From Nymphaea colorata (lineage: Eukaryota > Streptophyta > Magnoliopsida > Nymphaeales > Nymphaeaceae), in the NCBI RefSeq assembly GCF_008831285.2, contig NC_045139.1, positions 18,770,354-18,834,353 on the forward strand: a DNA stretch of 64,000 nt. Direction: 5' to 3'. This document shows, piece by piece, positions 40,001-52,000 of this stretch (its first letter is position 1; each line of letters starts with the position of its first letter). Under the pieces are notes generated by a model. The model ran no database searches. It saw nothing but the letters and a program-made list of their open reading frames with translations, and was not told the origin of the DNA. The position numbers and the translations under genes were made by a program.

Positions 40001-43000
40001 AACTGTTGAATATTGGAGGAAGAAGGGGACGAGAGAGAGAGAGAGAGGAAAACACTTTCTTGCTTATTCGCGTGACCCTAATCTCATATTAAAAGAGATT
40101 AGGGTTGGCAACATAACAATTACAAAATCAGTCCACTAAATATAAGAAAATATTTAAAGAACTACTATTCAACTTTCTAATATTGCAGAAACACTCTTTA
40201 ACACTCCCCCTCAAGCTGGAGCATAGATATCAATCATGCTCAGCTTGTTACAACCTCTCAGGAAATCGCCTATGGGAAGAGCCTTGGTGAACATATCAGC
40301 TGCCTGATCTTCAGATGAGACATGAAACAATTCCTTCTTGAACTAAATCCCGAACATAGTGGCAATCCACTTCAATATGTTTTGTCCTTTCATGAAAAAC
40401 ATGATTGTTAGCAATATAGGTAGCCGCCTTGTTGTCACAATACATCTTCATTGGGAGATTCACTGAAACACCCAACTCTAAAAGTAATGACCTGACCCAT
40501 GACATTTCAGCCGCAGTTTGAGCCATATTCTTATATTCCGACTCAGCACTAGATCGAGCCATCACATTCTGCTTCTTTCTCCTCCAAGAAATAAGATTAC
40601 CTCCCACAAAAACACAAAAACATGTAGTAGACTTTCTGTCATCTACAGATCCTGCATAATCAGCATCACTATATGCTTCTGTTAAGATGTGTTTATATTC
40701 AGTTTTAGGTTTAAGAGGGTACTTTTGTAATAACTTTTCCTTTAGATGTTTCTCTTGTAACTTCTCTCTCTCCTCTAGTCTATATAAAGAGGAGTTAGGG
40801 CAGATTTCGAGGTTAATCAAAGATTATTCTTTCTAATCTTATCATGGTATCAGAGCAGCAGCCGTCTCCTCCTCCTTGGCGCGCCGATTGAGCGGCGCCG
40901 CCCGCCGCCTGACCGCGCCCATCGCTGCGCTTCCTCCACCCGCTCGTGTCCACCCATCTCCGCCCGTCGCTGTCTTCTCCACCCGACGCCTCCGCCCGTT
41001 GCTGTCTTCTCCGCCCGACGCCTCCGCCCGTTGCTGTCTTCTCCGCCCGACGCCTCCGTCCGCTGTTGCAGTCATCTTCGCCGCTGCCCGCCGTGGCTGT
41101 CACCTCCGCCCGCTGCCGCTGTACGCTGCATCGCCCCTGCTGTCTCCACCATTCTCCTCTGCTCCGCCGCTGCCCTGCACGCTGATTTTCTTCTCAGCGT
41201 CTTCGCTGCATCGCCTCCTCTACTCCGCCGCTGCTCTGCACGCTGATTTTCCTCTCAGCGTCTTCGCTGTCGCCTTTGGTAATCTGTCTTCGTTCAGTTC
41301 TGTTGTTGCCTCTTCCAGCCGATCAGACTTATGGATTGCTGCCCGTGTTAACTGCTTCATGATCAGCATGTTGTCTTTCGATATGTGATTGTCTTCTTTT
41401 TTTGCCTGCACTTCCTATTCCGTGGCTCGGTTTCCTCCATTGTGTTGAGCGATGTCTGAAATTAGCAGCGGCGCTAATACCTCTTCCTTTGTGTCGTCGG
41501 GAGAGATGAAGAGTTCCCCATTTTCCAGCTTTATCACCAAAATGGATGGGGGTAATTACGAGATGTGGGCCATGCAAGTAAAAAGAACCTTGATCGCTCA
41601 TGAGAAGGAACATCTTATATTGGAGCCCGAGCCCGTACAGAAGGTAGGAAAATATACTACTTGGTTTAAAGATAATTCGTTGGTTATGGTATGGATTGTT
41701 GGTACTCTTACTCAAGACATTGCCAATGAAGTCCTGCATAAGGAAAGTGCAAAGGATATGTGGGATTCCCTTGCAGCCACCTATTCACAAGCAAGGAATG
41801 AAACCAGAATTATGCAGCTTCATCATGATATTCATCAGATGCGCCAAGATGGTCGCCCTCTACATACTTATTATTCTAGTCTCAAGTCCATGTTTGAGAG
41901 ACTAAACAGCTACTTTCCTGCATGTAAGTGTGAGCAACAGAAGGCATACAGAGATATGCTTATGGTCGGAGTATTTCTGTCTGGATTAGACTCTGTTTAT
42001 GAATCAGCAAAGAATCAGATGCTCACTAGTCCCTCGATTCCTCCTATTGATGAAGCTTATAGTAGGCTAAGCAGAATTCCAATCCCTTCATCGACTGTTC
42101 TTGATACCACTTCTGCTATGCTTGCTACTCGTGGCAGAGGTGGGTCCCTCTTTGCCAGAGGACGAGGATACCGTGGCCGTGGCAATACCCCTTCGCGCCC
42201 AGTATGTCAGTTTTGACATCGCATTGGTCACACTGTGGATAAGTGTTGGCAGAAACATGGTCGTCCAGCTGTTGCCAATCAGACTGTTTTTACTGATTCT
42301 CCAGAGCAGCCTAAGACTCAACATCCTGTTTCCTCCAGTGAGTTACGTGCAGATGATATTATCTCTCAGTTGAGACACTTGATTGGAGATAGACCTCAAC
42401 AAGCTCCTGATCCGACCACCTCTACTATCACTACTGCTGCCAGTGCATCTTCATCTGGTATGTATTCTGACACTACAGATTGGCTCATTGATTCGGGTGC
42501 ATCGACACATCTCTGTGGAGACAAGGCACAGTTTACTTCTTATGTCCCTACTCCACCTGGTCGCTCGGTTATTCTAGCAGATGGCAAATATTCTCCCGTT
42601 GTTGGACTTGGAGAGGTCCAACTTACTTCATCATTACCATTGCAACATGTTCTTCATGCACCAGAATTCCCACATAGCCTACTATCTATCAGTCAGATTA
42701 CCAGAGATTTAAACTGTCGTGCGATATTTGACTCCTCTTCTCTTGTGTTTCAGGATATACTGACGGGCAGGGTGATTGGCAGTGGCCGTGAACAGGGAGG
42801 TCTTTACAGGCTAGTGCATCCCTTTCCCTTTGCTGGATCTACCTCTGCAGGGTCGTCCTCATCCTCGGCTTATACTTGGCATTTACGTTTTGGACATCTA
42901 CCGTTTCAGAAACTGCTGCATGTTCTTCCTCAACTGTCTCCCAAGTCTTCTTTTCAATGCGAGTCTTGTCAGTTGGGCAAACACCATAGGTCATCCTTTC

Positions 43001-46000
43001 CTCCGCGGCCCAGTCGAAGTAGCCATTCTGTGTTTGAGTTACTTCATTTTGATGTTTGGGGTCCGAGTCGTACACCTGCTCTTCAAGGTCATCGATATTA
43101 TCTTGTTGCTGTCGATGACTATAGTCGTGTTAGTTGGGTTTTTCTTATGAAGCATAAATCTGAAGTGGGTCATGTAATCAAAAATTTTATCAATGAAATT
43201 CTGACTCAGTTTGATACTTGTGTCAAAATTGTGCGCTCTGACAATGCTCTTGAGTTCTGTGCTTCCTCTTTGGAACAATTTTTCAGGGATAAGGGTATCA
43301 TCCACCAAACTTCTTGTGCCTATACCTCCCAACAAAATGGGGTTGCTGAACGGAAACACCGTCATATTCTTGATGTTGCCAGAACCATTATCATACATAG
43401 CCATGTTCCCCATTCTTACTGGGGCGATGCTGTTCTCACAGCATGCTATCTTATTAATCGTATGCCGTCATCTGTGTTGGGAGACCTTATTCCTATCTCT
43501 GTCCTCTTTCCTGACAGAGACTTGTTTTCTGTTCCACCTCGTGTTTTTGGATGTGTTGCCTTTGTTCAGTTGCTTGGTCCTGGGCGAGATAAGTTGTCTC
43601 CTCGGGCCATCAAAACGATCTTTGTTGGTTATTCCCGCACTCAAAAGGGATATCGATGTTATGATCCTTCTACTCGTCGGTATTATGTGAGTGCTGATGT
43701 TACATTTTTTGAATCAACCTCTTTCTTCTCCCCAAATGGAAATCAATTAAGGGCGCCTGCATTAAATGATGAAGTCCAATTTCCTCTACCTCTCATGAGT
43801 TGTCCAAACCCAGTTGATCCACGTTTTGGGGCTGTCTACCATCGTCGTACTAAGCCTGCTGCGCCTGTTCAATGTGCACCTGTGCCTTCACCCAGCACGC
43901 CCAAGGTAATTCCTGACACAAACTCAACTGACAATGTTTTATGTAATGATGACATAGGAGTATGTCACGAGCATGTTCCTGCTCCTAATGAACTTGATGT
44001 GCCCATTGCTCAAAGGAAAGGCAAACGCAGTTGCACTTTGCATCCTATCTCTGGTCATTTATCCATGGATAGACTCACCCCTATGTACCGACAGTTTGTC
44101 AAGGGGCTGTCGGCTATTGCTCTTCCACAGAATCCCATGGATGCTCTCTCTGATCCCAAATGGGCAGCGGCTATGCAAGAAGAGATGGATGCTCTTCAGT
44201 CTAGAGGCACCTGGACCCTTGTTACTCCTTCAGTTGATGCAGCCATTGTTGGTTGCAGATGGGTCTTTACTATCAAATACCGAGCAGATGGCAGTATTGA
44301 CAGATATAAGGCTCGTCTGGTTGCAAAAGGCTATACCCAAACTTATGGGGTTGATTATTATGATACCTTCTCTCCTGTGGCACGACATGCTTCCTTACGG
44401 ATTCTCCTTGCTGTGGCTGTCAGCAAGAATTGGTCCCTCTCACAGCTTGATGTCAAAAATGCCTTTCTCTATGGTGACTTACATGAAGAAGTGTATATGC
44501 AGCAACCACCAGGGTTTGTTGCTGAGGGGGAGTGTCAGAAAGTGTGCAGATTGCGAAAGGCGATTTATGGTCTGAAACAGAGTCCTCGAGCTTGGTTTCA
44601 GAAATTGTCAGAGAATATTGAGAATGAGGGCTTCAGACGTTCTTCGGCCGACCATTCCCTCTTTGTCAAGAAGACTTCTACAGGTACGGTGATAGTTCTT
44701 GTTTATGTTGATGATATCATTGTTACAGGGGATGATGATCAGGGGATTTCCAACATCAAGGATGTCCTTGGACAACACTTTGTCACCAAGGACCTTGGTG
44801 AACTACGTTATTTCCTTGGTATTGAGTTTGCCAGAAATCAAAAGGGCCTTATCATGTGCCAGAGGAAATACGTTACTGATGTTTTGCAAGAGACAGGGAT
44901 GCTGGGGTGTCGGCCTGCATCCACGCCTATGGATATCAATACCCGCTTGTATGATGATGATACTGAAGATGTTGATGCAAGACAGTATAGAGGGATTGTT
45001 GGGAAGCTCCTATACATCACTGTTACTCGACCTGACATTGCCTATGCTGTTAGCAGAGTGAGTCAATTTATGGATAAGCACAAGAAAGTTCATTGGGATG
45101 CTGCTATGATGATTCTTAGGTATCTAAAGAATTCACCAGGAACGGGACTCTTCTTTCAGAATGGTACCTCACTCACTATATCTGTGTATGTTGATGCCGA
45201 CTATGCAGGATGCCCCTCAGACAGAAAATCCACTACTGGATTTTGTGTGTTTATTGGATCCAACTTGGTTACATGGAAGAGTAAGAAGCAAACTGTGGTT
45301 GCCAGATCAAGTGCAGAATCTGAGTATAGAGCTATGGCTCAGGGTACTGCTGAAGTTATGTGGGTTAGATCCCTGATGTTGGATCTTACTGTCGAAGTGC
45401 CTCTTCCTATGCAACTGTTATGTGATAACAAAGCTGCACTGTTTATTGCTAATAATCCGGCTTTTCATGAAAGAACCAAGCATGTTGAAGTAGATTGTCA
45501 CTATACTAGAGACATGATTCAAAAGGGGTTTGTAAGTACCTCACACATTTCAACTACAGGGCAAACGGCTGATATCTTTACTAAGGCTCTTGCAAGGGGA
45601 CCATTCCAAAGCTGCTGTTCCAAGTTGAGCCTATTTGACATATACGCTCCAACTTGAGGGGGAGTGTTAAGATGTGTTTATATTCAGTTTTAGGTTTAAG
45701 AGGGTACTTTTGTAATAACTTTTCCTTTAGATGTTTCTCTTGTAACTTCTCTCTCTCCTCTAGTCTATATAAAGAGGAGTTAGGGCAGATTTCGAGGTTA
45801 ATCAAAGATTATTCTTTCTAATCTTATCAGCTTCAATGTCAACCTTCTCCTTTTTTGAACCATAACCCCTTTCTTGGGGCTGATTTCAAGTATCTGACAA
45901 CCATTAGAGCAACGTCCCAATGAACTTTCCTAGGTTTCTCCATGAATTGACTTAGTTTATTCGCAGCGAAGCTAATGTCAGGGCGAGTGACAGTCAAATA

Positions 46001-49000
46001 TAGCAGTTTTCCTATTAGAAATCTGTAAGATTTAGAGTCAAAAGGCTCTTATTCATCATCATGTATATCAATGCGACAGTTCATGGGAAGAGTTGTAGGT
46101 TTAACCCCCAATAAACCTGTTTCTTGCAGAAGATCCAAACCATATTTTCTCTCAGATACCACAACTCCTTTACTACTACGGGCCACCTCAATACCAAGAA
46201 AATAACGGAGTTGTCCAAGGTCTTTTGTGACAAAGTGTTTCTGAAGAAACTCCTTTGTCTGAGCTATCTCTTGATCACTTTCCCCAGTGAGAACAATATC
46301 ATCAACGTAAACAATTAATATCACTATACCAAATGTACTTTACTTGATAAACAATGAGTGATCAAGTTGAGACCGACGAAAGCCACATTTAGATAAGACC
46401 TCAGATAGCTTATGAAACCATGCACAAGGACTCTGTTTAAGCCTATAAATAGCCTTCTTTAATTTGCATACCTTGGAACACTCCCCCTGTCTCTCAAAAC
46501 CAGGTGGTTGCTGCATATAGACAAGTTTCAAAAAGATCTCCATATAGAAAAGCATTTTTCACGTCCAGCTAAAATAAAGGTCATTGTCGCTGGACAGCAA
46601 GAGATATAATAAGTCGAATAAAACCCAATCAAGCCACGGGTGAAAAGGTCTCAAAAAAGTCGACATCATAAGTCTGTGTATATCCTTTAGCGACAAGACG
46701 TGCCTTGAACCGTTCAACTGAACGGTCAGAATGATACTTGATGGTGAACACCTACTTGGAGCCAACCACATCACAGTGCCTCGGTGGATCCACCAATTCC
46801 CAAGTCTCTCGAGAGATAAGAGTATCTATTTCCTCCTGCATGGCATGCCACCACCGTGAATCTAATAGGGCTTGATGGTGAAAAGAAGGGATCATGTGAC
46901 TAGACAGAGCTCGATCAAACTGCACCAAACTTGTACTCAAATGGTCAGTAGAGACAGAATTAGAAATCGGATGTAGTGTGCATTGTCGCTTTCCCTTACA
47001 AATAGCAATAGGGAGATCATCTGCATAGTGTTCATCATTTAAACCTGAATCAGTCTGATCAGTGGAGTTTACCTCTTGAGAAGATGCTGGTGGGCGGTTG
47101 GAAGAGGGACCAAGACGATGAGTGTAAACCAATGGAGGATCAAAGAAACGTTCATATGACATAGGTTGAGATGGCGGTAAGGACTCAAGGGACACTGGTG
47201 GAATGGGAAGATGAACAGATATAGGCATCTCAAACAGAGGAGGACTCGAAGGAGAAAATAGGACGAGACTCAAAGAATGTAACATCTGCACTGATAATCT
47301 CTTTCTTGGTCTGGGGATCAAAGCACTTATATCCTTTTTTATTGACAGAGTATCCAATAAATACACATTTGATGGCTTGGGCAGCAAGTTTGTTTTTGTC
47401 TGGGCCTAGGATGTGTGCAAAGCAAGTGCATCCAAATATTTTGGGAGGTATATGAAATAGTGGTCGATTTGGATATAAAAGTTGAATGAGAATACGTTCT
47501 TGGATGGCTGACGAGGGTAATCTGTTAATGAGGTAACATGCAGTAAGAATAGCATCCCCCCAAAAGTAGGCAGGCATGTGAGAATGCAGCATGAGGGTAC
47601 GGGCCACATTTAGGAGTTGTCGATGTTTGCGTTCGGCAACACCATTTTGTTGGAATGTGTGTGGACAAGTATATTGAGGCCAAATTACATGATTGGCATA
47701 AAACTGAAGTAGAACGGAAGATTTGAATTCAAGAGCATTATCAGTGCGAATATTTTTGACAATGAAACCAAACTGAGTTTTTATTTCCTTGACAAATTTA
47801 GGAAGAATACATAGACTTCGGATCTTTCCCGTAACAAGAATACCCAACTGACTCGAGTAAAATCATCAACCAAAACAAGATAATACCGAAAACGCGAGTG
47901 AAAAGGAACCCGACTAGGACCCCACACATCCACATGAAGGAGATCAAATGGACTTTGACTAGATGGTTCTTCACTCGAAGGAAAGCTACTCCGTGTATGT
48001 TTGCCTAATTGGCAAGCATCACATAAGAATGACTCTGATATAGTAATACCTCGAAGCATGCGACGAAGTTTTGACATTGAAGGATGACCCAGTCTGAGAT
48101 GCCACTGAAAAGGAGAAGGCTTTGAGGAGAATGAAGATGCAGCAACATTTACTGGGACAGACAAGAAATAGAGACCCTCACGTTTATGGCCACCATCAAT
48201 CATCTTCCCAGTTAGTAAGTCTTGAAAAGAACATGTACCAGTGTCAAAAATGACTCTACACTTTAAATCAATAGCCAGCTGCTTAACAGATAACAAATTA
48301 ACAAGAAACTGTGAAGCATAGAGCACGTGGGTAATAGTGCCTAAATGTGGGAGATAAATATCACCGCTGCCCAATACAGGAGATAGCTTGCCATCAGCCA
48401 GTCTGACATGTTGTGGTGTAGAGAACCTGACTAATGATGAAAAAATATGTGGTTGATTACAACAGTGCCTGGAGGCGCCATAATCTATCATCCACATCAT
48501 ATCTGGGTCATCGGTAGGAGCACCAACAGAGAAGGAAGAGTCTATCACAATCGTGTTGGCATATGAGAAAAAATTTCCAGCCATCTTGTAGTCATTGGAA
48601 CCCTCAGACACATTACCATCAACCATAAAATTCCAACCAGAAATGTACTCACAATATGAATGTATAAGGTGCAGTAGTTAGCTTCAACCAAGGCAGTAGT
48701 TAGCTTCAACCAAGGCACGACCGCATAGAAGAATCTGGAACACACTTATGGCTCCAATCATCAACTCAGAAACTCACTAAAACAAGCAGCAACATAGGCA
48801 CAAACTCATGCAGCAACTCAACAAAATAATTTCAGCCGATGGTTGCAACACAAGCAGGAACTTTACGATTAGCAGCAGTCTACAACTAATGAGACCTCAA
48901 CTTATAGATTTCATATCCACGATCTGTAGATCATTCTGCTCCTCACGTCAAATTATATCCACAAGCAGTAGACTGACTCTGCCCCACACGGTCAACATAA

Positions 49001-52000
49001 AAATCTAATTACAACAACAATAACCTCCACAAGATCCATTTAAGGATCAGGTTGAACACAAACACAAAACAAATTGGCGGACTGTTTTCAGACGTGGATA
49101 GCAGGCAGCACTTTCAGATGTCGATAATAGGTAGCAAACAAGCACAAGTTTGACAGCAGAGAAAACCTGTCTCACTTCAACGATGCAGAGAGAAAACAGA
49201 AATCTGCCTACTCCATACAATTTCAAACTTGTCTCACTTCAACGATGCAGGAAAAAGACTGAACCTGCCCACACGACATACCTTTGCCTGTGAGAATCCA
49301 CAAGGCACCACACGGCTAAACAAATCAGACTGCCCTAGCAGATCCGACATTCTTTGGCCTGAACATCTTCCACGGCTGCACTTGAGTTAGATTTGATTTT
49401 GCAGCAAGGTCTGATCTGATTCACCATTTCAGTGACGTGATAAGCTTCAACGGCAGTAGCTTTTAGCAACTTCACGACAGCAGTAGCAACACAAGGGGGT
49501 GTTAATCACGTTTTCACATGTTAAAAACGTGATTAGCCCCTGTCCAACCAACCAATCAACTTGCTTGTTTTGTAAACAGCAAGAACCCTAGGTGTGAAAC
49601 CCTAGTTTGGCAGAAGATGAGAAGGGAACCCTAGGCGTGAAACCCTAGATCACATAGCCCTAGGTCTATTGCTCTGATACCATGTTGAATATTGGAGGAA
49701 GAAGGGGACGAGAGAGAGAGAGAGAGAGGAAAACACTTTCTTGCTTATTCACGTGACCCTAATCTCATATTAAAAGAGATTAGGGTTGGCAAAATAACAA
49801 TTACAAAATCAGTCCACTAAATATACGAAAATATTTAAAGAACTACTATTCAACTTTCTAATATTGCAGAAACACTCTTTAACACCAACAAAATAAATTA
49901 CAATTTTTTTCCAAAACATAATTAGTTATAACTTATAACAGCAATAGGCAGAGTGATCATATACTACAAACAGTCAGACCATCAAGCATTAACCTTGAGC
50001 ATGAGACTGAACTATTTTCCATACTCTCTGTAGGCTAAGATGTGATTGAAAGTTTATTCACATTCCCTTACCTGATCAGTTTATAATAAATAACCATGTA
50101 TGGCCAGTCAAAAGATATTGAGCATTTTCATATTGAGAATTTGAGGCACATTTAGACCACAGTTTACTCTTAGCACCGCTGCCAAATGCAATATAAAGAA
50201 CCATGAACATCCAGACGTTAGTGCCTGGTAACTGTCTTCAATATCAGTAGCCATTGTCAACTTAAAAAAAAGCCAAAACATGGTAGACTTTTACATTTAG
50301 ACAAAAAAATGACCTTGATCATTTATTAACTGATCAACTAGGTCATGCTATTAAAATGCAGGAGTGAAAAGTAGCAAGATTAATTTGTAGTCCAAAAAAT
50401 AGAATCTGCCTACTACTTATGCAGAAAGCAAATCAAACAAATACTCATCGCAATTCACAAGATGTAACACAAAGACTACCTGCTCAATTCTATAGAAAGG
50501 TGCAAGATGGCTGTCAAAATATCGTTTTTCCTCTGCTGCCTTACTTCCAGGGCTTACCCATAACTGAAGAAAGAAAACTAGATGAGACAGAACTCCAAAA
50601 ACAAGGAGAATAAGAATAAGCACCACACCTCCAGATGAATGTGACTAAAACTGGACAGTGAGTTTCTGAATATATTAGAAATTTTACAACAAAACTAGAA
50701 CTTGACAGGGAATTGAAGGAGGTGTATCTTACATGTGTCTCGAACCACATTGCCTGTTCTAAACTCCCAACATGCATATACTTTTAAAGGAAACGTCATT
50801 TTCAGCATTGTCACACATATCTTTAATGGGAAAATCTCCACGAGGTTTTTCTTGGGTATTTTTTACAAAGTTGTTCTTCTTGGAAATCTTGCCAAAATCT
50901 CAACAATTTTTAAAAAATTAACATTAAAAAACCTTTAAAAATTCAAAAAAATAAAAAATATTAAAATCTTGGGAAAAACACAAAGAATCAAGATAAATTT
51001 GTGACATTTTCATTTTGGCGAGATTTTCAAAATGTCACAATTTTTTCATGTTATTTTTCATTTAATTTGATTTTCTCATAACTATGACACTGATTTTCAG
51101 ACCTACTTGGTTAAGCTGACGTAGACTTTTTTGTACCAAAAGACTGCCTCCAGGCACTAGTGCCACTGACGCATCATTATTGCCTATATATATACACATA
51201 CATACATATATGGATGTGTTAGGCACATCAGGGTGAACATATAAATACGCCCAACTTATGAGATAGTTACGAAAATTAATAAGTTGGCCCTAGATTATTA
51301 TTATTATTTTATTTAGGCATCAAGGTGCCTCAACCTAGTCACCTAGGCTGCTGCCATCACTTACATGCACTTTTGAGTTTTGACTGCACAAAAAGTGTTG
51401 TTGCAAGCTTTTCAAGAATGAAAAGAGCATAAAATTTTATAGGTAATAAGACAAAAAAGATGCTTCTCAACATCTTAAAAACCTTCAATAGCATACTAGA
51501 ATTTTGATAATCAAATATCAGTTATTATTCACACTAACAACAATGAAGGACCACATTTTATTAACTAAGCAAGTACAGCTGCACTTTCAAGCACTATGTC
51601 AACAGCACATCAGCCATTTGGTGGCCTGGCGGGTAAGGTCTCACCATATACCAAAGCTAAAGTAATAACCTCGTGGTGCTTGCTGAGCAAGATGGCTATG
51701 AAGGGGAAGCACGCACAACAAATGTGCCTTCTGGAGTTCTGAAACATACCTTTTCGGGGCGTGTTTCCACCTTGAAGCGGATTAGTCCCAAACACAGTAG
51801 AAGCGTAACAAGTATGGATAAGGATAATACACGAATAGGATGCCTAGCAACGAAATAACCATATTGCCTGAACACATACACAACAAACTGCTTTCAAAAT
51901 CATATCCAGTATATTACTTACAAGGTGCTCCCAGCTATGAAATAGTTACCTATAAAAGCATGAGATATATCGTTGGACTAGGGGAAGCCTTAACTTCCTC

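Larger units (their letters stand above)
40680..45829 (+). mobile_element. Ty1/copia element C, near-intact, nested in element B
   Basis: 5150 bp. LTRs 40680-40844 and 45665-45829 (165 bp, TGTTAAGATG...CTTATCA) match at every base by eye. TSD GCTTC. The primer-binding site TGGTATCAGAGC starts at 40845 and the polypurine tract TTGAGGGGGAG lies at 45654-45664. All copia domains are present in one frame (41452-45657) broken by a single TGA at 42214-42216. It is inserted in element B's pol between RT and RNase H, antisense to B and to NPC1. Identical LTRs mean a very recent insertion (or gene conversion). Confidence 0.98.
40004..49884 (-). mobile_element. Ty1/copia element B in NPC1 intron 11, disrupted by element C
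   Basis: Both LTRs (40004-40203 and 49683-49884) end TGTTGAAT...CTTTAACA on the plus strand and are flanked by CCAAC duplications. On the minus strand the 5' LTR is followed by TGGTATCAGAGC (primer-binding site) and the 3' LTR is preceded by CTTGAGGGGGAG (polypurine tract). The LTRs differ by three substitutions and one GA-repeat length change. B's own length is about 4.7 kb; the remaining 5.15 kb is element C. Between the 5' LTR and protease lies about 1.05 kb with no gag frame. B is sense to NPC1, so its LTR poly(A) signals could in principle affect the host transcript. Confidence 0.96.

Noticed and set aside
40876-41388. 170-codon open frame as a gene
   Set aside because: It lies in the element C leader and arises from GC-rich tandem repeats. 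Kept only as an upstream frame.
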